NCBI GenBank assembly: GCA_020634815.1
Contig: JACKBA010000007.1
Location: 62,001 to 126,000, forward strand
DNA length: 64,000 bases
Direction: 5' to 3'
DNA from: Caldilineaceae bacterium
GTDB lineage: Bacteria; Chloroflexota; Anaerolineae; Caldilineales; Caldilineaceae
Shown here: in pieces, positions 41,159 through 51,162 of the stretch
Position numbering within the stretch: the stretch's first letter is position 1
Layout of the letters: the number at the start of each line of letters is the position of its first letter
Position numbers and translations under genes: made by a program
Notes under the pieces: generated by a model
Seen by the model: the letters and a program-made list of their open reading frames with translations, nothing else
The model's database searches: none
Told to the model about the DNA's origin: nothing

Positions 41159-41341
41159 TCAGCGCCGGCTCAGGCGTAGGGCAATGCCGATCGCCACAAC
41201 AAAGATCAGGCCGGCGAGCACGGTGAATCCCGTAATGACGGATTCAGCCGTGCCCGGCTGCACCACGAATAGAAGGGGGATGCCGGTAACGAGCATCAGG
41301 CTGCCGATGAGCAACCCGGCGCGGGCAATATCGCCGCTCAC
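41159..41341 (-). CDS. Small two-helix membrane protein
   Basis: A 60-residue protein with two membrane helices: AGLLIGSLMLVTGIPLLFVV and VITGFTVLAGLIFVVAIGIAL, and a basic end (LRLSRR). It starts at GTG 41341, three bases after the stop of the second ATPase gene, so its translation is probably coupled. Similar tiny membrane proteins accompany some Opp/Dpp systems; a role as a transporter accessory is only a guess. Confidence 0.6.
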   Translation of the reverse strand: MSGDIARAGLLIGSLMLVTGIPLLFVVQPGTAESVITGFTVLAGLIFVVAIGIALRLSRR

Positions 41342-41344
41342 CGG

Positions 41345-42340
41345 TTACACCAGCAGGCTGATACGCTCACCCATGCGCACCGGGCAGGCCACACGCCCGC
41401 CTTCGGGCAGCGCTTCCAGCGGTGGTACCGCCACATCGCACTGCCCCGCTACAAAGTAAGGGCAGCGCGGGTGGAACGTACAGCCTCTCGGCAGCGCCAG
41501 CAAGCTGGGGATCTCGGCGTCGCGCAGCTCGATCTCCCGCTTGTGGTGCGCCAGTTCCGGGTCCGCTTCGGGCACCGCCGAGAGCAGCGCCTGGGTGTAC
41601 GGGTGGCGCGGGTCGGTGATCAACCGCTGCGTCGGGCCATCCTCCACGATGCGGCCCAGGTACATGACCGTGATACGCCCCTGCCAGGCAAAGTACTTGG
41701 CCAGCGCCAGGTCATGCGTGATAAACAGAAACGTTACGTCAAATTCCTTCTTGAGCCGCGCCAGCATGGTCAGGATGCTCACGCGGATAGAGACGTCGAC
41801 CATGGAGACCGCTTCGTCGGCGACAATGAATTTGGGGTCGACCGTCAACGCACGGGCCACGGCGACACGCTGGCGCTGCCCGCCGCTCAACTGGTGCGGG
41901 TACTTGTCGATGACATCACGCGCCGGCGTCAGGTCGACGACCTCGAGCAATTCCAACGCACGTGCCTCGGCGGCGCTCTTGCCCTTGACCTTGTTGTGAC
42001 GCAGCAGCGGCGCCGTGATGATCTGGCGGATCGTCTGCGTCGGGTTGAGCGACGAGTAGGGATCCTGGTGAATGATCTGCACGGTCTGGCGATAGCGGCG
42101 GAAGGCGGCGCTGTCGAGTTGCTTGATGTTCTTGCCCTCGAAGATCACTTCGCCGGAGGTCGCTTCGAGCAGGCCGGCCACCATGCGCCCGGTCGTGCTC
42201 TTGCCGCAGCCGCTTTCGCCGACCAGGCAGACGGTCTCGCCCGGCTCGATGGCGAACGAGACGGAGTCGACGGCGGTGACCATTTCCGCACCCTTGCCGA
42301 ACTGCTTGGTCAGATTGCGCACTTCGATGATCGGCGCCAT
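41345..42340 (-). CDS. Oligopeptide/dipeptide-type ABC transporter ATPase (OppF/DppF-like)
   Basis: A 331-residue ABC ATPase with Walker A GESGCGKST, Q-loop (IHQDPYSSLNP), signature LSGGQRQRVAVAR and Walker B FIVADEAVS. Here Walker B is followed by Ala rather than Pro. The C-terminal extension GCTFHPRCPYFVAGQCD is the Opp/Dpp C-terminal cysteine region. Start ATG 42340 overlaps the stop of the preceding ATPase (ATGA). It pairs with that ATPase to power the DppBC permeases. Confidence 0.93.
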   Translation of the reverse strand: MAPIIEVRNLTKQFGKGAEMVTAVDSVSFAIEPGETVCLVGESGCGKSTTGRMVAGLLEATSGEVIFEGKNIKQLDSAAFRRYRQTVQIIHQDPYSSLNPTQTIRQIITAPLLRHNKVKGKSAAEARALELLEVVDLTPARDVIDKYPHQLSGGQRQRVAVARALTVDPKFIVADEAVSMVDVSIRVSILTMLARLKKEFDVTFLFITHDLALAKYFAWQGRITVMYLGRIVEDGPTQRLITDPRHPYTQALLSAVPEADPELAHHKREIELRDAEIPSLLALPRGCTFHPRCPYFVAGQCDVAVPPLEALPEGGRVACPVRMGERISLLV

Positions 42341-43443
42341 CAGGCAATCTCCTCGCTGACGACAGCCGTGTCCAGCACATTGAGCGCACCGCGGTGCAGC
42401 GGATTGCGCTTCAGTTCATCCTCGACCTGTATCCAATTCCAGCACGCTGCCGTGTGATTTGGGCCAACCTCCACCAACTCCGGCTCTTCCTGCTTGCAAC
42501 GCTCGCTGGCAAAGGCGCAGCGCGGGTGAAACTTACAACCCGGCGGCAGCTCCACCAGGTCGGGCGGCGAGCCGGGAATGGAGAAAAGCTGCTCGAAGCC
42601 GCCGGAGACGGTGGGCACAGCGCGGATCAGCCCCAACGTATAGGGGTGGCGCGGCCGGTAAAAGATGTCCTCCGACGTGCCCAACTCGACGATGCGGCCG
42701 GCGTACATGGTCGCCACGCGGTCGGCCAGTTCGGCGGCAATCGCCAGGTCGTGGGAGATGAAGATCATGGTGAAGTGCTGATCTTCCTTCAACTCGCGCA
42801 GCAGCTTGATGATCGTGCGCTGCGTGATAATGTCGAGCGCAGTGGTCGGTTCGTCGAGAATCAGCACCTGAGGGTTGAGCAGCAACGAAAGGGCCAGCAG
42901 CACGCGCTGGCGCATGCCGCCGCTGAGCTCGTGCGGGTAGGCGTCGATTACGCGCTTGGGGTCGAGCTGCACGAACTCGAGCAATTCGACCAGGCGCTTG
43001 CGCACAGCATCTTTGTCGCTCCAGCCATGAGCCTTGGCCGTATCCAGCGCCTGTGCCCAGACCTTGAGCACCGGGTTGAAGGCATTGAGCGCGGCCTGGA
43101 AGACCATGGCACAGTCGCTCCAGCGGAACTCGCGCATCTCGTTGGGCTTGAGCTTGAGCACATCGATTTCGCGGCCGTCGCGGCGATAGGTGATGACGCC
43201 GGGCACGACTTCGGCGGTTTCGGGCAACAGGCGCACGATAGCCAGCCCCAGCGTCGACTTGCCGGAGCCGCTCTCGCCGATGAGCGCCAGGCTCTCACCG
43301 GCGTGCAGGTCGACGGTGACGCCGCGCACGGCACGCACTTTTCCGCGACGGGTCGCGTAGGAGACGTGCACGTTTTCCAGCGTCAGCGGCGCCGGGTGCT
43401 CACGCTTGTCGTCTGTCTGCCAGTCCAGGTTGCTCGAAGCCAT
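42340..43443 (-). CDS. Oligopeptide/dipeptide-type ABC transporter ATPase (OppD/DppD-like)
   Basis: A 367-residue ABC ATPase. Walker A is GESGSGKST, Q-loop MVFQAALNAFNPV, signature ELSGGMRQRVLLALS, Walker B VLILDEPTTALD, with the H-loop in FISHDLAI. The C-terminal CKFHPRCAFASERC is the Opp-type cysteine extension. ATG 43443 follows AAGGA; a TTG at 43452 is less likely. Overlaps the next gene by one base and follows the permease gene by 25 bases. Confidence 0.94.
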   Translation of the reverse strand: MASSNLDWQTDDKREHPAPLTLENVHVSYATRRGKVRAVRGVTVDLHAGESLALIGESGSGKSTLGLAIVRLLPETAEVVPGVITYRRDGREIDVLKLKPNEMREFRWSDCAMVFQAALNAFNPVLKVWAQALDTAKAHGWSDKDAVRKRLVELLEFVQLDPKRVIDAYPHELSGGMRQRVLLALSLLLNPQVLILDEPTTALDIITQRTIIKLLRELKEDQHFTMIFISHDLAIAAELADRVATMYAGRIVELGTSEDIFYRPRHPYTLGLIRAVPTVSGGFEQLFSIPGSPPDLVELPPGCKFHPRCAFASERCKQEEPELVEVGPNHTAACWNWIQVEDELKRNPLHRGALNVLDTAVVSEEIA

Positions 43444-43468
43444 GAAACTCAATCCTTGCGGTGACGGG

Positions 43469-44344
<876 letters not shown>

Positions 44345-44437
44345 GTTCTTCTCCTGCCGTCAACTGCAACGAAAGCCAGGACATTTCAGGCAGACCCGGC
44401 GTACCAGCGCCTCGCCACCACGGCCGGCACGCGGCAT

Positions 44438-45517
44438 CTAGCCAACCTTGATGCGCGGGTCAAGCCACCCATATAGAAAATCGGCAAGGGTATTGGCCAC
44501 AATCACGGATACCGTAATCACCAGAAAGACGCCTTGCATGACCGGGTAATCGCGCTGCGCGATGGCGCTGCTCAATACGTAGCCGATACCCTGGTACTGA
44601 AAGATGGTTTCGATCAGAAACGACCCGCCGACGACGAAGCCGATGGCGATTGTCAACTGGGTAAAGAGCGGCAGCGCAGCGTTGCGACCGACGTAGGCGG
44701 TGGTGATGCGCCAATCCTTGAGCCCGCGCGCCCGCGCCACGGTGACGAAGTCCTCGCCCAGCGTACCGACGGTGCTGCCTTTCATGCTGAGCATCCAGGT
44801 ACCGATCGTCGTGAGGACATAGGTCGAGATCGGCAGGAAGGCATGAAAGAGCGCGTCGGAAAGAAATGCCCATGAAAAGGACGGCGTCATGCCGGGCGAC
44901 ATGGTGCCGCGCATTTGGGCAATGGGCAGGATCTTCCACTGCACGCCCAGCCAGACGACAAGCAAAATGCCGATGAGATAGTTGGGGATCGAACTGACGA
45001 CCGACGCAAAGACCGTGAGTGCGTGGTCGAGAAACCCCTCGCGGCGGTAGGCCATCATCAAGCCGAGCAGGATGCCGAAGACAAAACTGAATGTCAGCCC
45101 GATCCCGACGCTAAAGATTGTCCACGGCAGGAAGCGGGCAATGATGGCGGAGACCGGCGTGCCCGGCGACGTAATCGAGACGCCCAGGTTGAAGTGCAGC
45201 AAGTTCCAGATGTAGTCGGCATATTGTTGCCACAACGGGGCATCCAAATCAATGGCAAAGAGCGCCGCCGCCTGGGAGCGGGCGTTTTCATAGTCCATGC
45301 CCTGCGTCTCGATCAGGCGCGCAATATATTGTTCGACGGGGTTGCCCGGCAAGAGGCGGATCAGGAAGAAGATGATCGTACTCACGATCCAGATCATCAG
45401 CAGCGCCCTGGCGATCCGGCGCACATAGTAGTTCTGCATAACGCGACGCAGCCACCCGGTCGACGAGTTTGGGCGGTCGGCTGGCAGCTTTTCCGGCACG
45501 GTAGCTGATGTAGTCAT
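44438..45517 (-). CDS. ABC transporter permease (DppB-like)
   Basis: A 359-residue permease. After a 25-residue basic head it has YYVRRIARALLMIWIVSTIIFFLIRLLPGNPVE, the standard DppB start, and the EAA loop GEDFVTVARARGLKDWRITTAYVGRNA, followed by FVVGGSFLIETIFQYQGIGYVL. Six membrane helices. First gene of the transporter operon and of the whole catabolic region; a candidate promoter is at 45678-45707. The gap to the DppC-like gene is 93 bases with no hairpin of note. Confidence 0.93.
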   Translation of the reverse strand: MTTSATVPEKLPADRPNSSTGWLRRVMQNYYVRRIARALLMIWIVSTIIFFLIRLLPGNPVEQYIARLIETQGMDYENARSQAAALFAIDLDAPLWQQYADYIWNLLHFNLGVSITSPGTPVSAIIARFLPWTIFSVGIGLTFSFVFGILLGLMMAYRREGFLDHALTVFASVVSSIPNYLIGILLVVWLGVQWKILPIAQMRGTMSPGMTPSFSWAFLSDALFHAFLPISTYVLTTIGTWMLSMKGSTVGTLGEDFVTVARARGLKDWRITTAYVGRNAALPLFTQLTIAIGFVVGGSFLIETIFQYQGIGYVLSSAIAQRDYPVMQGVFLVITVSVIVANTLADFLYGWLDPRIKVG

Positions 45518-45677
45518 AGGCGTTGATAGTCACAGCACAAGTCCAGACCAACCCGGTGGGGAACATGGGAGGAAGGGAACCAGGAAGCCAGGTCGGGCAA
45601 CCGCTCCGGCTTAGCCGGAAGTGTCGCGTCGACCCGGGTGCAACTGCTCAATTGGATACCAACTGGATGATAGCCTG

Positions 45678-45707
45678 AGACTAACACAGGCGGTTTCACC
45701 GTGTCAA
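45678..45707 (-). promoter_or_regulatory. Candidate promoter of the ABC transporter operon
   Basis: On the minus strand a consensus TTGACA (45702-45707) with a poor -10 TAGTCT (45678-45683) at spacing 18. The weak -10 suggests need for an activator. The 500 bases from 45518 to 46015 otherwise hold only the rnpB promoter. Confidence 0.4.
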
Positions 45708-45932
45708 AATCACCCACGGAGCACGCCACCACCGCACAGTAGTACGTCGCACCGGGTGTGAATGCACGGCATATCTGCCGCTCGGCTCCGGCACATGACA
45801 GCGCCCAGACAGATACATGTGTTGCCTACAAACAATCACAATCAATCAATTTTCAATCATGCAAATGCAAAACTATCATAGATACTGCCCACTGTCAATC
45901 CGAAAAATCAGGAACCAGAAATGCGCGCAGAC

Positions 45933-45961
45933 TTGACAAAGCGATGCGGCGATGGTAAAAC
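45933..45961 (+). promoter_or_regulatory. Promoter of the RNase P RNA gene
   Basis: TTGACA (45933-45938) and TAAAAC (45956-45961), spacer 17, plus strand. The start point near 45968 would leave a short 5' extension before the P1 helix of rnpB. Confidence 0.6.
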
Positions 45962-46015
45962 CTACGGCGCTGCTGATGATGCGAAGTCAAAGCAGCAACA
46001 TGCAAATTAACATTA

Positions 46016-46463
<448 letters not shown>

Positions 46464-46465
<2 letters not shown>

Positions 46466-46492
46466 GCAAAGTAAAATTGCGTGTTGTATACT
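46464..46492 (+). promoter_or_regulatory. Promoter of the tRNA cluster
   Basis: TTGCAA (46464-46469) and TATACT (46487-46492) with a 17-base spacer, 23 bases before tRNA-Leu. The -35 element overlaps the last two bases of the rnpB P1 helix. Confidence 0.75.
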
Positions 46493-46515
46493 CACTTTCA
46501 CGCAGCGGCAGAAAT

Positions 46516-46602
<87 letters not shown>

Positions 46603-46617
46603 ATGTGGCCGGTCTAG

Positions 46618-46690
<73 letters not shown>

Positions 46691-46741
46691 CTCCCACACG
46701 GGCGCCGAGCCGTCACAGGCCACTGCGTAGAAAGTGTACTA

Positions 46742-46847
<106 letters not shown>

Positions 46848-46860
46848 ATGAGAAGCACGA

Positions 46861-46933
<73 letters not shown>

Positions 46934-46945
46934 CCTGAAGTACCT

Positions 46946-47059
<114 letters not shown>

Positions 47060-47068
47060 TGCCGCTTG

Positions 47069-47077
47069 TGATATACT
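47069..47077 (+). promoter_or_regulatory. Extended -10 promoter of tRNA-His
   Basis: TG-A-TATACT, an extended -10 element, 20 bases before tRNA-His and after the tRNA-Gln terminator. No -35 box at standard spacing, as is usual for this promoter type. Confidence 0.5.
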
Positions 47078-47096
47078 TGCGTGTGCCTGGCTGCAT

Positions 47097-47172
<76 letters not shown>

Positions 47173-47185
47173 CCTGATTGGCAGG

Positions 47186-47232
47186 CACCAAAGAAAAGGC
47201 TCTCGTCGATGACGAGAGCCTTTTCTTTGGTG
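47186..47232. terminator. Strong bidirectional terminator
   Basis: A perfect 22-bp stem (left arm 47186-47207 beginning CACCAAAGAAAAGG, right arm 47211-47232) with a 3-base loop. T-rich on both strands, so it can end tRNA-His from the left and the minus-strand micro-ORF unit from the right. Confidence 0.9.
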
Positions 47233-47243
47233 TCCGGTAGCAC

Positions 47244-47303
47244 CTAGAGAGTATATCCCTGAGGTGATGCTACCGGACACGAACTACAACGGGTACTGTC
47301 CAT
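47244..47303 (-). CDS. Candidate 19-residue microprotein
   Basis: ORF MDSTRCSSCPVASPQGYTL. It has an ideal Shine-Dalgarno, AAGGAGGT (47311-47318), eight bases before ATG; a consensus promoter 75-105 bases upstream (47379-47407); and a strong terminator right after. A stem, TGTCCGGTAGCA with TGCTACCGGACA (47231-47242 and 47268-47279), spans the second half of the ORF and its stop codon. The CSSC pair could bind metal or form a disulfide. No family known. It could also be the translated part of a small regulatory RNA. Confidence 0.5.
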   Translation of the reverse strand: MDSTRCSSCPVASPQGYTL

Positions 47304-47378
47304 GTACACCACCTCCTTTTTATTGGGATAGCGGAGTCAGGCTGGACGATGGATTCACCACTCATCTAGCTGCCGCAG

Positions 47379-47407
47379 AGTATCGCATACCGGAAATCGT
47401 TTGTCAA
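47379..47407 (-). promoter_or_regulatory. Promoter of the microprotein unit
   Basis: TTGACA (47402-47407) and GATACT (47379-47384), spacer 17, minus strand. It lies 33 bases beyond the mgtE stop, so the short transcript is independent of mgtE. Confidence 0.7.
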
Positions 47408-47439
47408 ATGCCGTTTTAGGGTTCGTACAGGCCATCACA

Positions 47440-48792
47440 TCAAAGCAGATAGTACAGAAAATAGGTCGCCAGCCCAAGGAATAACATGAAGCCCGTGATG
47501 TCGGTGCAGGTCGTCACAAAAATGCTGGAGGCCAGCGCCGGATCGATCCGCAGGCTCTTCAGCACCATGGGCACGATGACGCCGGCAATTGCCGCCACGA
47601 TGAGATTGCCCAGCATGGCAAGCCCGATCACCAGCCCCAGGTACGGGTTGCCCTGCCAGAACCAGGCGATCAGCGCCACAAGCACGCCAACCGTGAGGCC
47701 GTTGATGATGCCCACGCGCGCCTCGTGCCAGAGCGCCCACAACGTATCGCGCGGCTCGATCTCCTTGAGCGCCAGCGAACGCACCATGATCGTCATGGTC
47801 TGCGTGCCGGCATTGCCGCCCTGCCCGGCCACGATGGGCATAAAGGCCGCCAGCACGGCCGCCTGGGCAATGGTGCCTTCGAAGAGCGACACCACCGCCG
47901 AGGCCATAAAGGCCGTCCCCAAATTGACTACGAGCCAGGGCAGACGGTTGCGCACGGCCTCGGGAATCGGGCTGTAGATCTCCGAATCCGGACTCATCTG
48001 CGCCAGCCTGTAGATATCCTCGGTCGCCTCTTCCTCAATGACGTCGATCACGTCGTCGATGGTCACAATGCCGATGAGCCGTTCCTCTTCGTCGACGACC
48101 GGCAGCGACACCAGATCGTAACGCTGCAAGAGTTGGGCCACCTCTTCCTGATCGGCCGAGGCGCGCACGGAGATGACATTGCGCGTCATGATCTCCTCGA
48201 CAGTCTGCTCCGGGCCGGCCAGGATGATGGATTTTAGATTGACCAGGCCAATCAGTCGTGCATGTCGGTCGAGTACGTATAAATAGAAAAAGTCCTCTTC
48301 CTCTTCATAGTGCTTGCGCAGGAAACTGGTTGCTTCAGCCACGGTCCAGAACCGTCGCAATGACGGCGGCGGCGAGGTCATGATGCCGCCCGCTGTGTCC
48401 GGCGCAAAGGTCATCAGCGACGCAACATCTTCCGGCTCCTCCATCTGCTCGAGCACCTCGGCGGCCTGCTCCGGCTCCAACTCGCCCAGCAGGTCGGCCG
48501 CCATGTCCGGCTCCATCTCATCGAGCACGTCGGCCAGCATCTCGACGTCGAGATGTTGCGCAACCTCGGCCATCTCGTCCTCGTCAAGCTGCTCGAAGAC
48601 CTCGGCCAGTTCGCCTACCTGCAAGCGGTCGACGATCGAAGCCTGCTCCTCCGGTTCCAGTTCAGCCAGAATCTCGGCGCTATCGGCCGGATGCAAGGTG
48701 CGTAGATAATCGACAGCGCCCGCGAGATCGCCGCCATCGAGGAACGCGGAGACGCGCTCCAGGGCATCGTTCAATTCAATGGGATCGACCAT
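47440..48792 (-). CDS. mgtE: Magnesium transporter MgtE
   Basis: A 450-residue MgtE-type channel. Residues 1-130 are the superhelical N domain with many acidic residues (LAELEPEEQASIVDRL repeats); about 135-255 are two CBS domains (MTRNVISVRASADQEEVAQLL, LPVVDEEERLIGIVTIDDVIDVI); the last 165 residues form five membrane helices with the family motif MPIVAGQGGNAGTQT at the pore. The cytoplasmic domains bind Mg and close the channel when internal Mg is high. ATG 48792. No M-box riboswitch was found in front of it. Confidence 0.95.
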   Translation of the reverse strand: MVDPIELNDALERVSAFLDGGDLAGAVDYLRTLHPADSAEILAELEPEEQASIVDRLQVGELAEVFEQLDEDEMAEVAQHLDVEMLADVLDEMEPDMAADLLGELEPEQAAEVLEQMEEPEDVASLMTFAPDTAGGIMTSPPPSLRRFWTVAEATSFLRKHYEEEEDFFYLYVLDRHARLIGLVNLKSIILAGPEQTVEEIMTRNVISVRASADQEEVAQLLQRYDLVSLPVVDEEERLIGIVTIDDVIDVIEEEATEDIYRLAQMSPDSEIYSPIPEAVRNRLPWLVVNLGTAFMASAVVSLFEGTIAQAAVLAAFMPIVAGQGGNAGTQTMTIMVRSLALKEIEPRDTLWALWHEARVGIINGLTVGVLVALIAWFWQGNPYLGLVIGLAMLGNLIVAAIAGVIVPMVLKSLRIDPALASSIFVTTCTDITGFMLFLGLATYFLYYLL

Positions 48793-49422
48793 TTCCCACC
48801 CCCTTCACAAAAAACGGTTCGGTTCTATATGCCGTTGCGCGCGTCAGGCATACCGCAGCCAAGCCGGCCGCGCTGGTGCACGATCGGCTGCGTCAGCCCA
48901 ATAGACAGGGAGTGGCGGAAAAAAGAAAACCACCCGCCGGTGGAAGTGGCAGGTGGTCAACAAGCGAGGAGACGGAGACGGATCGAGTCAAAGGCTCGAT
49001 CCACCCGGCGTGCTAGCAGCGTACGAACCTTTGGCGTCGACCGTGTCCGGCACGCAAACTGACGACATCACCAGCCCACCGGCTGCCTGTCGGGTGCGGA
49101 CAACGACGATTCAGTTGTATGTTGCGGTCTGCGCCGCAACGTGTTCGTGCGACAGCAGCCATGCCCAGGAGTTTCCGTTGCAGCATGCGCTGGGACGGGT
49201 CCGCCTCGGGCTTACTACTGTCCGGGTCCGGTTGCGTCGGCACCGAACCCGATGAACGTTGATCAGGATTCATTTTCTTCCCAAATAGTCGGCACGATTT
49301 GTCTATGCGAAGCGCAGCCAATCCCGGCTACACGGCATCTCAAGGCGAATCGTGTCGAACCCATTGCTACGCGGCAAGCATAGCACTCGCCGCGAGGGCT
49401 GTCAAAAAGCAACGAAACTCCT
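48793..49422. other. Gene-free stretch between mgtE and the aldo/keto reductase
   Basis: About 630 bases. A short imperfect hairpin (CCACCCGCCGGTGG, near 48928-48943) is visible. The longest reasonable frame is an 86-codon minus-strand ORF (49013-49273) of odd composition without a strong ribosome-binding site, which I do not call. No RNA family is recognised. Confidence 0.4.
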
Positions 49423-50388
49423 TCAGTCGCGCGCGCCGGTCTCGAGCCAGCGCACTTCGTCCGGCGTCAGCGCCAGGTCCAGCGCCGCAGCATTGGCCGC
49501 ATACTCGCCGCCGTTGGCACAGCCGACGAGCGGGAACACATTGAATGGCTGGGCAACGACATAGGCCATGGCGACCTGCGCCACCGTGGCGTCTCGTTCC
49601 TCGGCCAGTTCCTTGACCCGCTCCAGGCGGGCGAAGTTGTCCGGGTAGCAGTACGATTTCACACACAGCCGGTCCAGATATTCCGTGAAGGTATCCAGGT
49701 TATCGGGACGGAAACGGCCGCTGAAGAAGCCCCCGGCCAGACTCGACCAGGTCAGCAGCGGCATACCGTTGTCGGCATAGAAGTGCCGCGCGGCGGCGCC
49801 CTTCTCTCCGGTGAGTGAAATGCAATTCTCCCACGGCTCCTCCACCTGCACCGCCAGGCTGAAGTGGGGGCTGGCCACGGCGAAGGGGGTGAGCCCACGC
49901 GCCGCCGCGTACTCGTTGGCTTCCTTGATGCGCGTGTGGCTCCAGTTCGACCCGCCAAAGGCATGGATGAGGCCCGCCGCCAGGTGCTCGTTCAGCACCT
50001 CGATGATCGGGCCGACCGGGACGGACGGGTCGTCGCGATGGAGCAGATAGAGGTCGATGTAGTCGGTGCCCAGCCGGGCCAATGAATCATGCAGATCCGC
50101 CGAAATATCGAAGGGTGTGACCCGGCGGCGATCCTGGTTGTGGTGCGCGCCCTTGGTGATGAGGACCACCTGCTCGCGCACGCCACGCGCGGCGAGCCAG
50201 CGTCCGAAGGTGCGCTCGTTGTCGCCGTTGCCGTAGACATGGGCCGCGTCAAACGTGGTCCCGCCCAGGGCAAGAATGTCGTCGAGCAGGCCAAAGCTGT
50301 AATCGAGATTGTTCGACCCAATCATGACGGTGCCCTGAATCAGGCGGGCGACCGGCTTGGTAACGCCGGGAATGGTGCCGTAGTGCAT
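49423..50388 (-). CDS. Aldo/keto reductase
   Basis: A 321-residue NADPH-dependent reductase with a TIM-barrel fold. The catalytic tetrad is visible: Asp and Tyr in FDAAHVYGNG, Lys in VLITKGAHH, and His in DLYLLHRDD. GGSNWSHTRI and LTWSSLAGGFFSG are further family motifs. Members reduce aldehydes and sugar ketones; the specific substrate is not evident. ATG 50388; divergent from the small lipoprotein gene at 50539. Confidence 0.9.
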   Translation of the reverse strand: MHYGTIPGVTKPVARLIQGTVMIGSNNLDYSFGLLDDILALGGTTFDAAHVYGNGDNERTFGRWLAARGVREQVVLITKGAHHNQDRRRVTPFDISADLHDSLARLGTDYIDLYLLHRDDPSVPVGPIIEVLNEHLAAGLIHAFGGSNWSHTRIKEANEYAAARGLTPFAVASPHFSLAVQVEEPWENCISLTGEKGAAARHFYADNGMPLLTWSSLAGGFFSGRFRPDNLDTFTEYLDRLCVKSYCYPDNFARLERVKELAEERDATVAQVAMAYVVAQPFNVFPLVGCANGGEYAANAAALDLALTPDEVRWLETGARD

Positions 50389-50538
50389 TTTCAGCCTCGT
50401 ATATTCTTTATCTGTAGATTGGTGAGATCGACAAGAAGATCATACCATGAGCGCGGTGGAACATCAGGATTGATAGTGTCGTCCTCGTTATAGATGTCAG
50501 TAGATAACGAGCAGCCGAAGGCCGGATACGGGGGTGTT

Positions 50539-51033
50539 ATGCTGAAAACAACGCGATTGGCAGTCATAATTTGCGCAAGCGGTTTCCTTCTCGCCTGTAC
50601 GCCTGTATCGCCGCCGGGGCGCAACGAAGCCATGCCGGCAACCACGCCAGCAATCGCAAACACCAACGCGCTGACTGTCACCGATACGGGCGCGATCATT
50701 CAAGAAGAGGTGATTTCCGTGGAGAAGCCCGACGTGGTGTTGATGAACCTGCCGCAGGTCAGCCAGGCGGTCGATGATCTGGCGACGATGCTGGGCATTG
50801 CGCCGTCGACCATAGACGTTGTCAGCGTGGAAATGGTCATCTGGCCCGATGGCAGCCTGGGATGCCCCCAGCCCGGCATGGCCTACCCGCAAGTGCAGCA
50901 GGATGGCCTCCGCATTCGTCTCACCGCCGACACTGTTCTCTACGAGTATCACAGCGGCGGAAGGCGGGCGCCATTTCTATGCAAGGCTCCGACTGAACCA
51001 GCACCGCCGGGCGTAGGGGGCGAAGGAAGCTGA
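50539..51033 (+). CDS. Small lipoprotein with WPDG-Cys domain, copy 1
   Basis: A 164-residue lipoprotein from ATG 50539. Signal MLKTTRLAVIICASGFLLAC with lipobox LLAC. A Thr/Ala linker leads to a helical part (VSQAVDDLATMLGI) and a compact C-terminal domain: VVSVEMVIWPDGSLGCPQPG, then a strand pair ending in YEYHSGGRRAPFLC. The two cysteines could form a disulfide. The same domain is in the paralogue at 54844. Both face a secreted subtilase tail to tail across a shared terminator. A protease inhibitor or chaperone role is an attractive guess from this context, but no inhibitor family is recognised. Confidence 0.7.
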   Translation: MLKTTRLAVIICASGFLLACTPVSPPGRNEAMPATTPAIANTNALTVTDTGAIIQEEVISVEKPDVVLMNLPQVSQAVDDLATMLGIAPSTIDVVSVEMVIWPDGSLGCPQPGMAYPQVQQDGLRIRLTADTVLYEYHSGGRRAPFLCKAPTEPAPPGVGGEGS

Positions 51034-51061
51034 TATTCCGCCAGTCACAACTATCGAGAAA

Positions 51062-51096
51062 AACAGGAGCCCGGGGACTTCCCGGGCTCCTGTTTT
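51062..51096. terminator. Bidirectional terminator, module 1
   Basis: Perfect 14-bp stem AACAGGAGCCCGGG / CCCGGGCTCCTGTT, 5-base loop, T run on the plus side and, on the minus side, TTTTTCTC. It lies between lipoprotein 1 and subtilase 1. Confidence 0.9.
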
Positions 51097-51162
51097 GGTT
51101 TCGCTGCGCAGTCACGGTTGGCTTGCGCTTACCGGCTGCTCCACACAGCGTCGGACATTGTG

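Noticed and set aside
47440..48792. M-box magnesium riboswitch for mgtE
   Set aside because: The 5' side of mgtE (48793 onward) has no recognisable M-box elements; the structured element found lies beyond its 3' end.
49013..49273. 86-codon minus-strand ORF between mgtE and the aldo/keto reductase
   Set aside because: Composition is Arg/Pro-rich in the second half, the ribosome-binding site is weak, and no known domain is visible; possible but not supported.
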